Of a DNA stretch of 64,000 bases, positions 29,116-38,235 are shown piece by piece. Location: the NCBI GenBank assembly GCA_003278145.1, contig QCGV01000004.1, forward strand, positions 1 to 64,000. Direction: 5' to 3'. The notes below the pieces were generated by a model. That model worked only from the letters and a program-made list of their open reading frames with translations. It ran no database searches and was not told the DNA's origin. Origin of the DNA: OCS116 cluster bacterium AG-390-A19 (GTDB lineage: Bacteria; Pseudomonadota; Alphaproteobacteria; MED-G09). Made by a program: the position numbers and the translations under genes. Numbering within the stretch: position 1 is the first letter of the stretch; every line of letters begins with the position of its first letter.

Positions 29116-31254
29116 TTAGAATCTTTTCCTTAGTGATATACGTGCATTCAAAGGTTCACCAACGGATGCCTGGTGTGTACTGTGAGAATGCGGGAAATAT
29201 AGCTCATCAGTTAAATTTTCAACGTTAAGCTGAACACTTAAATCGTCTGCAATATCATAATAAGCTGCAAAATCGACGCGCGTATAGTCAGGGAGAATTA
29301 GACCAGGTTTATCATTTTTAATATTAGATTCACCTTGATGCGTAATACCTAAGCCAAGACCAAATTGATCATTAACTTCATACGTAGCCCATAAAGATAC
29401 AGTCTGTTCTGGGATTTCTCTAGGTTCTCCTCCTTTGGCAGTTTCACCGTCAAGGTCACTATAACCAAATGCTATATATAATCTATCAGTTACTTGTCCT
29501 TTAAGCTCAATCTCAATACCGTCAACTTGAAGCCCAACGATTTCAGAATTTTCACCAGTATCGCTATCTCTGACAGCTTGTGTTTGCTCACTATCAAAAT
29601 AGCTTAAAGTAAAGCTTAGATTATCTCTGATATCCCATTTAACACCGATCTCAGTGCTCTCATAAACATCAGGATCTAATCTAGCAGCATTTGCATCAAG
29701 TTTTTTAAACTGCTCACCTGATCTTGGAAGGAAGCTCTCACTATAACTTAAGTAAAGCGATAAGTTTTCTTGAGGTTTAAAAATCAATCCAGCACGAGGA
29801 GAAACTTCTTCGTCTTCTCTTGATTCTGAAGTACCGTTTTTAATGTCCCTTACTGTAATATCGAAACTATCAAAACGACCACCAAGCATAATCTTAAAAT
29901 TATCACTTACATCAATTTGATCTTGAATGTAAAAAGATGTCACTTCAATATCAGACTCAGTGCTACTTTTAAGATCTGCAGTAAAGTCATTATATGTTCT
30001 TACACCTGAGGCATTAACTCCAAAATTAATTGGTCTAGAGATATTAAATACCTCGTTATCATCTTCAGTAGTAATGAAGAAAGTATTATAACGATAATTT
30101 TCATTCTCAGTGTCAATAATTTCAGCCCCAACTAATAAAGTATGTTTCGCTGATCCAGTTTGAAATTCATTAACAATATTACCAGAAATTATTAAATTAG
30201 TTCTTTCTGTAGGATCCTTATAACCATCCGCCGTAAATGTGTCTCCACCAGAGTAACCTGATGCATAATAATTTTTATACATTTTTTGAAAATCACTGTA
30301 CTGAACCACTAAATTACCTTTTCTAGTATCAGAAAATTCATGGCTGACATTTGCGCGAAAAATATCAGCTCTAAGAGTTTGCAGGTTGGTATCGGTATCA
30401 CCAAAGACTATATCTTCAAAAGCTTCTACTGGCTCTCCATTAAGTGTTGGAACACCACGATCAATAAATCTTTCATGGTCTGCATGCTCATAAGATAAAT
30501 CTAAAGTGGTTTGCGGTGATATTTGAACCCTTAATGTTGGGTTGAAACCATAACGATCACCATCATAAAAATCTCTGTGATTTTCTAATGTATCAGAATG
30601 AAAGTTAATTCTTAATGCAGAATTTTCACCGGTTTGAATATTGTAATCAACAGCAAAGTCAAATGCTCCAAAAGTATCTGCGCCCATATCGAATGATCCG
30701 AAAACATCATTTAAAACAGGTTTTTTCGTAACTCTGTTTATAATGCCACCAGTTCCACCTCTACCAAATAAAAGTGCATTAGGTCCTCTAAGAATTTCGA
30801 CTTGCTCTAGATTATATAGAGAACGGTAATATTGAACATCGTCTCTAACACCATCAAGATAAAAATCAGCGGTAGATCTTACACCTCTAAAAACAACTGA
30901 ATCTCTATGTCCCTCACCTTGAGATGTATTAACACCAGGTGTGTAGCGAACAATATCACCAATAGATCTGAAGCCTTGTTTAAGAATATCTGCATCAGTA
31001 ACAATTGATAGTGTTTGTGGCACATCAATAATTGGTATTGGGGTTTTTAGAGCTGTTACCTGATCAGAATAGAGAACCTTACCCCTAACGATAATTTCCT
31101 CAGGATCAGATGAATCCTCTTGTGCAAAAATATTAGCTGACACTGATAAATTAAACATCAATGCAATAAGTAAAAGCTTACTTAATTTAAATTTCATCAT
31201 AGTTTTATTTCCCCAATTTAAAAAATTGTTTTTGTTAATAAGAATTATTCGCAT
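29116..31254 (-). CDS. TonB-dependent siderophore receptor
   Basis: Signal peptide, TonB/plug (EEIIVRGKV, QTLSIVTDADILKQGFRSIGDIVRYTPGV, LEQVEILRGPNALLFGRGGTGGIIN), C-terminal RISLRKRF. Start may be at the internal M of MMKFKLSKLL. Confidence 0.92.
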   Translation of the reverse strand: MRIILINKNNFLNWGNKTMMKFKLSKLLLIALMFNLSVSANIFAQEDSSDPEEIIVRGKVLYSDQVTALKTPIPIIDVPQTLSIVTDADILKQGFRSIGDIVRYTPGVNTSQGEGHRDSVVFRGVRSTADFYLDGVRDDVQYYRSLYNLEQVEILRGPNALLFGRGGTGGIINRVTKKPVLNDVFGSFDMGADTFGAFDFAVDYNIQTGENSALRINFHSDTLENHRDFYDGDRYGFNPTLRVQISPQTTLDLSYEHADHERFIDRGVPTLNGEPVEAFEDIVFGDTDTNLQTLRADIFRANVSHEFSDTRKGNLVVQYSDFQKMYKNYYASGYSGGDTFTADGYKDPTERTNLIISGNIVNEFQTGSAKHTLLVGAEIIDTENENYRYNTFFITTEDDNEVFNISRPINFGVNASGVRTYNDFTADLKSSTESDIEVTSFYIQDQIDVSDNFKIMLGGRFDSFDITVRDIKNGTSESREDEEVSPRAGLIFKPQENLSLYLSYSESFLPRSGEQFKKLDANAARLDPDVYESTEIGVKWDIRDNLSFTLSYFDSEQTQAVRDSDTGENSEIVGLQVDGIEIELKGQVTDRLYIAFGYSDLDGETAKGGEPREIPEQTVSLWATYEVNDQFGLGLGITHQGESNIKNDKPGLILPDYTRVDFAAYYDIADDLSVQLNVENLTDELYFPHSHSTHQASVGEPLNARISLRKRF

Positions 31255-31262
31255 TTATAATG

Positions 31263-31285
31263 TAATTAATAATCATTCGCAACTA
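31263..31285 (-). promoter_or_regulatory. candidate Fur-like box upstream of TonB receptor
   Basis: Reverse complement contains TTGCGAATGATTATTAATTA, resembling Fur-type operators, immediately upstream of the receptor ORF. Confidence 0.45.
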
Positions 31286-31492
31286 AATAAATTGAAAAAA
31301 TTACAATTAAATTATAATGATATAAACTATTGAAATAATTGAATTATTTTTTAGAAAAAGATTTATTTATTAAAATTTAATATTATTAAATAAGAATGTT
31401 CATATAAAATTTCTGTTCTTAACACCCTATTATGGTGTAAATAAAATCATAACTGATGAATAAATGATTATTAAAAATTTATAAATTTTACT

Positions 31493-32152
31493 TTAATTAT
31501 CAATCTCTCCATCTTTTAATTGTATTATTCTATCTGCCATAGAATTAGCATCTTCTTTATCATGAGTGACAAGAATGCAGGTTATATTATTATTGTTTAA
31601 TATTTTTTTTGTTTCATGCCTAAGATCTTTTTTCAATTCCTCATCAAGAGATGCAAAAGGTTCATCCATTAGTAATATTTGTGGATCAGGAGCAATAGCA
31701 CGAGCAATAGCTACCCTTTGTTGTTCACCACCAGATATCGTATTGGGATAGGAATTAACATATTGATCGACACGAAAAAGACTAAGTAAATCCATAGCTT
31801 TTTCTGTACGAAATTTTTTATTACCTTTGATCCCAAATTTTACGTTTTCTATTACTGATAAATGAGGAAACAAGACTTTCTCCTGAAGAACTAAACCAAC
31901 ATTTCTATTGTTTGGTGGAATTGAAAAATCTTTTGAAGCAACAGTCTCTCCAAAAATTTCTATCTTACCATATTTAAGTTTTTCTAAACCTGTTATTAGT
32001 CTTAACAATGTTGATTTACCAGATCCAGATGACCCAAGAATTGCTACTATCTCACCTTCAGAAACATCTAGATTTATGTCATTTAAAATAAAATCATTAT
32101 TATTATAACTATGTTTTATTTTCGACAGGCTTAAACTAGTCTTTTTTACCAT
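31493..32152 (-). CDS. iron(III) ABC transporter ATP-binding protein (FbpC-like)
   Basis: GSSGSGKSTLLRLITG Walker A, ISGGEQQRVAIARAIA signature, ILLMDEPFASLD Walker B. Confidence 0.9.
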   Translation of the reverse strand: MVKKTSLSLSKIKHSYNNNDFILNDINLDVSEGEIVAILGSSGSGKSTLLRLITGLEKLKYGKIEIFGETVASKDFSIPPNNRNVGLVLQEKVLFPHLSVIENVKFGIKGNKKFRTEKAMDLLSLFRVDQYVNSYPNTISGGEQQRVAIARAIAPDPQILLMDEPFASLDEELKKDLRHETKKILNNNNITCILVTHDKEDANSMADRIIQLKDGEIDN

Positions 32153-33777
32153 AAGGTTTCTCCTGGGCGCGAATTTTTAATCATTCTTGATAAAATTATT
32201 ATTGGTAATAGACCAACTATTACGATAGCTATCGATGGCGCAGCCGCTTCATACATTCTTTCTTCCGATGCATAATTATATGCCGAAACCGCTAAAGTTT
32301 CAAAATTGAAAGGTCTTAAAATTAAAGTAGCAGGTAATTCTTTTATAACCTCCGATCCTACAAGCAAAATACTAGTTAATAATCCTGTCCTTAATAGAGG
32401 GAAATGAATTTTATACATTAATTTAATACCCGATATATTTAAGGTTTTAGAGATATCATCAAGTGAATTACTAATTCTTTGAAAACCAGATTCAATTGTG
32501 GAATTAGATAAAGCGTATGATTTTATTATATAGGCAATTATCAAACCTATTAAACTTCCAGTTAAAACAATATCAATTGTAAAAAGATTAAACGAGTTAT
32601 CAATAATTGTTAGAAGTTGCGTAATTCCAATGGCAAGAATTAATCCTGGTACTGCATAACCAAGCATAAGGGTGGAGCTAAGAAATGATAATAATTTATT
32701 TCCTTGATAACGAGCAGTAAAGTTAATTAAAAATGCAATCATTGTGCATAAAAAAGCAGCTATCAAGGCAAGTAATAATGAATTAAAAGCGCTTTTCAAA
32801 AAGTCTCTATTAAAAAAATCTAGCTTATAATTTATTGTCCAATTTATTAATTCAATTATTGGTAAAATAAATCCAACAAATACTGGAATTAAACAAAATA
32901 ACATTGCAAAAAAACTATAAGAACCTTTTAATTTCATTACCTTGTGTTTTTTATAAAGCGAATTACTTGAAACAAATGCTGCTTTTTTTCTAGATAATCT
33001 CTCAAAAACTAAAAAAATTGTCACAAAAATTAAAAGTAATGATGCTAACTGCATTGCAGTATTCAAATCATACATTCCATACCAAGTTCTGAAAATTCCA
33101 GTAGTAAATGTTGCAATTGCAAAATGTTCAACAGCTCCAAAGTCTGAAAGTGTCTCCATTATAACTAGAGCCAAACCTGCAAAAATAGCCGGCCTAATAA
33201 GTGGAATAGATAATTTAAAAAACGCTCCTACTCTACTTAAACCTAATATTCTACCAGCTTCAATTATTGAAATTGATTGGTTAACAAAAGCCATTCTTGA
33301 AACGAGATATACATATGGATAAAGCGTGAAGGAAAAGACAGCAATTGCTCCATAAATATTACGTACACTAGGGAAAAAAACTTTTTTTTCATCAAATAAA
33401 AAAATATTACTTAATAAGGTATTAGCGCTTCCGTAAGTATCAAAAATCTCAGTGAATGTATAAGCCAGTATATATGGTGGTACGGCAAGAGGAAGTATTA
33501 GAGCCCATTCAAAAAAAGATTTTCCAAAAAAATCATAATTAGTAACGAGCCATGAAGATAAAACACCTATTAAGACCACAAAAAAGGAAACGCCTAAAAT
33601 TAAAAAAATTGAATTTATAATATATTCAGAAAGAACATAATTATATAAATGAAACCAATTGTCAGAATACCCGTTAAAAAGACTAGATAAGACCAATATT
33701 ACCGGCGTAATAAAAATGAAAAATAAAAAAATTGGTAAAACTTTAAGAGAATTGTGAAAAAGAGAATTAAAAAACAT
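32146..33777 (-). CDS. iron(III) ABC transporter permease (FbpB-like, double-domain)
   Basis: Twelve or so hydrophobic segments, two permease halves (EAGRILGLSRVGAFFKLSIPLIRPAI...), between the FbpA- and FbpC-like genes. Confidence 0.9.
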   Translation of the reverse strand: MFFNSLFHNSLKVLPIFLFFIFITPVILVLSSLFNGYSDNWFHLYNYVLSEYIINSIFLILGVSFFVVLIGVLSSWLVTNYDFFGKSFFEWALILPLAVPPYILAYTFTEIFDTYGSANTLLSNIFLFDEKKVFFPSVRNIYGAIAVFSFTLYPYVYLVSRMAFVNQSISIIEAGRILGLSRVGAFFKLSIPLIRPAIFAGLALVIMETLSDFGAVEHFAIATFTTGIFRTWYGMYDLNTAMQLASLLLIFVTIFLVFERLSRKKAAFVSSNSLYKKHKVMKLKGSYSFFAMLFCLIPVFVGFILPIIELINWTINYKLDFFNRDFLKSAFNSLLLALIAAFLCTMIAFLINFTARYQGNKLLSFLSSTLMLGYAVPGLILAIGITQLLTIIDNSFNLFTIDIVLTGSLIGLIIAYIIKSYALSNSTIESGFQRISNSLDDISKTLNISGIKLMYKIHFPLLRTGLLTSILLVGSEVIKELPATLILRPFNFETLAVSAYNYASEERMYEAAAPSIAIVIVGLLPIIILSRMIKNSRPGETLW

Positions 33778-33782
33778 AATTT

Positions 33783-34814
33783 TTATCTCCAGCCCACTCT
33801 ATCCATTAATCTTACTGCCTCAGAATTATATTTTCCAAATTCAGAGGCAAATGTTTCATCAGTTTTAAAATCAACTCCAAATTGAGCAATAATATCACTT
33901 GGCATTATATTTTTTTTTATTGAATATTCATATGTGTTTTCAACTATATGTTTTTGAATTCTATCAGTTAAAAGGTATTCAATAAATTTTTCAGCATTGG
34001 ATGGATTAGGTGCGTTTTTTAATATACCTACACCACTTATATTTATATGAGTTCCTCTATCAGATTGACTAGGAAATATAATAGCTACTTTTTCAGCAGC
34101 GTTTTTTTGATCAATACCTTTTTCGCCTGAGAGCATTAATCCAATATAATATGTATTTGCAATTGCAATATCTGCCTCGCCGTTAGCGACCGCAATAATT
34201 TGTGAACGATCATTACCTTGAGGCTTCCTGGCAAAATTCTTAACAAGTCCCTCTGCCCATTTTTCCGTTCTCTCAATACCGATACTTGATATTAAAGATG
34301 CAACAAGGGACTGATTATAAATATTTCCAGAACTTCTTACAACCAACCTACCTTTCCATTTAGGGCTAGCAAGGTCTTTATAAGTTAAATCTTTAATTTC
34401 TGATTCTTTTACCTTATTAGGATTATAAAAAACCACCCTTGATCTTTTTGCTATACCAACCCATTCATTATTTGGACCTCTAGCGTTATCAGGAACAGTT
34501 CCGATTATTTTTTCTGACAATATCTCTCTAAACATTCCATCTTTCTGTATTTTCCATAAATTTCCTGCATCAGAAGTAATAAATAAATCAGCTGGAGAGT
34601 TTTTACCTTCAAGTCTTAATCGCTCCATAAGAGCTTTGCCTTTCCCGGATATAATATTTACCTTAATTCCAGTTGAATTTGTAAAATCCTCATAGATGGC
34701 ATTATCAGAGTCATAATGTCGTGAGGTATATACATTAACTTCATCTGAAAATGACTGATTAAATGCTGAAATCAATAATAAAAAGGTAATAATAAACTTA
34801 TAAAAATCACTCAT
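33783..34814 (-). CDS. iron(III) ABC transporter substrate-binding protein (FbpA-like)
   Basis: Signal peptide, VNVYTSRHYDSDNAIYEDFTNSTGIKVN, SPADLFITSDAGNLW, ANTYYIGLML. Confidence 0.92.
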   Translation of the reverse strand: MSDFYKFIITFLLLISAFNQSFSDEVNVYTSRHYDSDNAIYEDFTNSTGIKVNIISGKGKALMERLRLEGKNSPADLFITSDAGNLWKIQKDGMFREILSEKIIGTVPDNARGPNNEWVGIAKRSRVVFYNPNKVKESEIKDLTYKDLASPKWKGRLVVRSSGNIYNQSLVASLISSIGIERTEKWAEGLVKNFARKPQGNDRSQIIAVANGEADIAIANTYYIGLMLSGEKGIDQKNAAEKVAIIFPSQSDRGTHINISGVGILKNAPNPSNAEKFIEYLLTDRIQKHIVENTYEYSIKKNIMPSDIIAQFGVDFKTDETFASEFGKYNSEAVRLMDRVGWR

Positions 34815-35027
34815 TTAAAAACCATATTAAAACATTAAATAAGTTTTATTGTTATTAATAATTAATTGCAATAAGAATTTAAATTTTAAATCTTATATTA
34901 AATCAAAAACAATTTTAATTATTATAAGGCAAAGTCCCAGAAAGATTAGCAAACCTAAAATAATGACAATCGATTTTAAAAATATATAATTGTTTTTCAT
35001 TACCAGCTTCTATTAAAAAGAGATTAA

Positions 35028-36011
35028 TTGGAAAATATTGTAACACATAAAGTTAAAAAAGAATTATCTGAAATACGCCTAGATCAGTTTCTAAAAAATA
35101 ATATAAGTGAACTGAGTAGAACCAGAATAAAAAAACTCATTATTAATGGCTTTTTAAAATTAAACAGTAAAATAATTATCGATCCTTCTTATATTGTTAA
35201 AGAAAACGATATTTGCACCCTTAGAATTCCAGAACCTACAGATGCAAAGCCGCTAGGAGAAAAAATTAAACTTGAAATTATTTATGAGGACAATGACTTA
35301 ATAGTTGTTAATAAACAAAAAGGATTAGTTGTCCACCCTGCCCCTGGTAATCCAAATAAAACATTAGTCAATGCATTAATTAATCACTGCGGGATCAGTC
35401 TATCAGGGATAGGCGGAGAGAAAAGACCTGGGATTATTCATCGACTTGATAAAGAAACGAGTGGACTTTTAGTTGTTGCAAAAAACGATAAGTCTCATGG
35501 CGGCCTGGCAGAACAATTTAAAAATCATGGTAGAGACGGAAAATTAACTAGAGCCTATAAAGCAATTGTTTGGGGTATTCCAACTTTTTCATCAGGTATA
35601 ATATCAACTTTTATTGGAAGATCTGATAAAAATAGAAAAAAAATGGCTGTTTTTTCTGACGAAAAGTATAAATCAAAAAAAGCTGTTACACATTGGAAGG
35701 TATTAAAAAAGAATAATGAAAATAATTTAGCTTTAATTGAGTGTAATTTGGAAACCGGTAGAACTCATCAAATTAGAGTTCATTTAGATCACATTTCTCA
35801 TCCTATACTAGGCGATCCCTTATATGGATATGGATATAAAACAAGAATTAATAAACTTAAATCATCTGTTAAAATATTAGTAGAAAAACAAGGAAATTCT
35901 CAGGCTCTACACGCCTATAAACTTGGATTTGAGCATCCATCAACTGGTGAAAAATTGATTTTTGAAACCGATCCCCCCGAAAATATGAAAAGTATTATAG
36001 AATCTTTTTAA
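35028..36011 (+). CDS. rluD: 23S rRNA pseudouridine synthase RluD family
   Basis: S4-like N-terminus, PGIIHRLDKETSGLLVVAKND, GRTHQIRVHL. Confidence 0.9.
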   Translation: MENIVTHKVKKELSEIRLDQFLKNNISELSRTRIKKLIINGFLKLNSKIIIDPSYIVKENDICTLRIPEPTDAKPLGEKIKLEIIYEDNDLIVVNKQKGLVVHPAPGNPNKTLVNALINHCGISLSGIGGEKRPGIIHRLDKETSGLLVVAKNDKSHGGLAEQFKNHGRDGKLTRAYKAIVWGIPTFSSGIISTFIGRSDKNRKKMAVFSDEKYKSKKAVTHWKVLKKNNENNLALIECNLETGRTHQIRVHLDHISHPILGDPLYGYGYKTRINKLKSSVKILVEKQGNSQALHAYKLGFEHPSTGEKLIFETDPPENMKSIIESF

Positions 36012-36074
36012 TTAGAACCCTTTACATACATCAAGAAAATAACCATATAATGTATATACTTATATGAGGATATT

Positions 36075-36953
36075 ATGAATCTTCCTGTCTTATCAGGTGA
36101 AGTTGGCTTAAAAAACTATCTTGAGGAAATTAAAAAATTTCCTATGCTTAGCGCAGATGAAGAATATACGCTAGCAAATAGATGGAGAGTCCATAAAGAT
36201 ACTGATGCAGCACATACTCTTGTTACAAGTCATTTAAGGTTGGTAGCAAAAATTGCAATGGGCTATAGAGGGTATGGTCTTCCTATAACTGATATTATAT
36301 CTGAGGGAAATATAGGATTGATGCAAGCTGCTCAAAAATTTGATCCAGAGAAAGGCTTTAGATTAACTACTTACGCAATGTGGTGGATTAAAGCAGCTAT
36401 GCAGGAATATATTCTTAGGTCATGGTCTCTGGTTAAAATTGGAACTACTGCAATACAAAAGAAGCTATTCTTTAATCTTCGAAGTGCTAAAAATAGAATA
36501 CAGGCTTATGAAGAAGGAGATTTAAAACCAGAAAATTTAAAAAAAATATCTGATCAACTTAATGTACCAGAAAAAGAGGTCATTAATATGAATAGAAGAC
36601 TATCTGGAGGAGATCCCTCTTTAAATTCTCCAGTATCCGATAGTGAACAAACTCTCGAGTGGCAAGATTGGTTGGTTGCTGACGAACCAAATCAAGAGGA
36701 AAGCTATTCTGATCAAGAAGAGGATACTCTAAGAAAGGAACTGATTAATGACTCACTATTGGTTTTGAACGAGAGAGAGTTAGATATTATTCAAACAAGG
36801 CGATTAAACGATAATCCCTCAACGCTTGAAGAGTTAAGTTCTAAATATGATATTAGTAGAGAGCGCGTGAGGCAAATTGAGGTTAGAGCGCTTGAAAAAA
36901 TGAAGGAGAGCTTAGAAAAAAGTATGAGAGAACGAAATATTATTGATATTTAA
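36075..36953 (+). CDS. rpoH: RNA polymerase sigma-32 factor
   Basis: LPVLSGEVGLKNYLEEIKKFPMLSADEEY, GLPITDIISEGNIGLMQA, FRLTTYAMWWIKAAMQEYILRSWSLVKIGTTAIQKKLFFNLR. Confidence 0.96.
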   Translation: MNLPVLSGEVGLKNYLEEIKKFPMLSADEEYTLANRWRVHKDTDAAHTLVTSHLRLVAKIAMGYRGYGLPITDIISEGNIGLMQAAQKFDPEKGFRLTTYAMWWIKAAMQEYILRSWSLVKIGTTAIQKKLFFNLRSAKNRIQAYEEGDLKPENLKKISDQLNVPEKEVINMNRRLSGGDPSLNSPVSDSEQTLEWQDWLVADEPNQEESYSDQEEDTLRKELINDSLLVLNERELDIIQTRRLNDNPSTLEELSSKYDISRERVRQIEVRALEKMKESLEKSMRERNIIDI

Positions 36954-37681
36954 TTATTATCAATCTCATACCAAAGATCATTAATAATATTAATAAGCTC
37001 GTCTAAAAAAAAATTTTCCTTATCTTGTAATCCAATTGAATGTAAATCATATTTTTTATGACCAAAGCCTGCAAACTCCCAATCAATTATCTTCATACCT
37101 TTATTAGTTTTAATAATGTTAGATGGATTTAAATCATGATGACAAAGCACAGGTGACCAGTTTTCATTTTGAAATTCTTCTAGTAAAGGATAAAATTCCT
37201 TAAGTTTTTTTACTAATTGATTGTTAATTATTGATTTATCAAAAGCTACTTTCTCATACTTTCTAATATGTTCTAAGTAATCAAACTTTGGTAATTCAAT
37301 TTTAATTTTTTGATAGTCATTAATTATATTTTTAAGAGTTTTTTTATCATACAATGATAACTCATTAGATTTACATTCTGAGCCATCAATAAACTCGGTA
37401 ATTAAAAAATTATACTCAGGGTCAGAAAAAATTATCTTAGGTGCTATTCCAATTTCTTTAATAGCATTTAAAATTTTAACTTCATTTCTTCTGTTAATAT
37501 TAAATTGATTACTTTTTGACGAATTTATTCTTAAAACATATTTTCTTTTATTTTCTATATCATTAATTATAAAGCTATTATTAACCTTTCCATTTTTAAG
37601 TTCATCAAAAGTAATTTTTTTTAAATTAAGATTTAGGTCTGTTTTTTCTATTAGTGCAATTAATTGATTATTTTTGTTCAT
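36950..37681 (-). CDS. APH/choline-kinase-fold phosphotransferase, likely thiamine kinase
   Basis: LCHHDLNPSNII and IIDWEFAGFGHKKYDL kinase motifs; in the TPP-riboswitch operon. Confidence 0.75.
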   Translation of the reverse strand: MNKNNQLIALIEKTDLNLNLKKITFDELKNGKVNNSFIINDIENKRKYVLRINSSKSNQFNINRRNEVKILNAIKEIGIAPKIIFSDPEYNFLITEFIDGSECKSNELSLYDKKTLKNIINDYQKIKIELPKFDYLEHIRKYEKVAFDKSIINNQLVKKLKEFYPLLEEFQNENWSPVLCHHDLNPSNIIKTNKGMKIIDWEFAGFGHKKYDLHSIGLQDKENFFLDELINIINDLWYEIDNN

Positions 37682-38225
37682 AATAAGATTTTCGCCACTT
37701 TATAAACCCTAATATTGATATTACTTGATAGCCAAAAAGTAGCAATGCAGTTAAATAAAGCTCTTTTTCAAAATTCAAGAAAATACCTACGCTGTTAATT
37801 GCTATCCAGTAAAGCCAATTGGATAGAATTTTTTGTGTAACCATATAAGTCGTGAAAACAGAACCCCATGTAGTGAATGAATCAAGATAAGGTCTTGCCG
37901 CTTCCGTATTATTTAAAAGAAAACCAGATGCAAGAGTAAAAAATAAAATAATAAATATGGAGATGAAATGTATATTAAATGACCATTCCTTAACCGGTAA
38001 ATCGATTTCATTTTTTTTATTATTCCAATTTACCCATCCATAAATCGCCATTAATAAATAGTAAATATTAAGAATGGACTCCATATATAAAGAAACATCC
38101 CAATATAAAAAAGTATAAATTGCCGTACTAAAAAAAGCTGCATACCAACATAAAATATTTTGCCTTACAGCTAATATTAAATAAGTAATTGCAAAAATAA
38201 CTGCAAAAATCTCTAGAAGCATCAC
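37668..38225 (-). CDS. PnuC-family transporter, likely thiamine (PnuT)
   Basis: YLILAVRQNILCWYAAFFSTAIYTFLYWDVSLYMESILNIYYLLMAIYGWVNW is a PnuC pattern; in the TPP-riboswitch operon. Confidence 0.85.
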   Translation of the reverse strand: MMLLEIFAVIFAITYLILAVRQNILCWYAAFFSTAIYTFLYWDVSLYMESILNIYYLLMAIYGWVNWNNKKNEIDLPVKEWSFNIHFISIFIILFFTLASGFLLNNTEAARPYLDSFTTWGSVFTTYMVTQKILSNWLYWIAINSVGIFLNFEKELYLTALLLFGYQVISILGFIKWRKSYYEQK

Positions 38226-38235
38226 TTAAGCTCTT

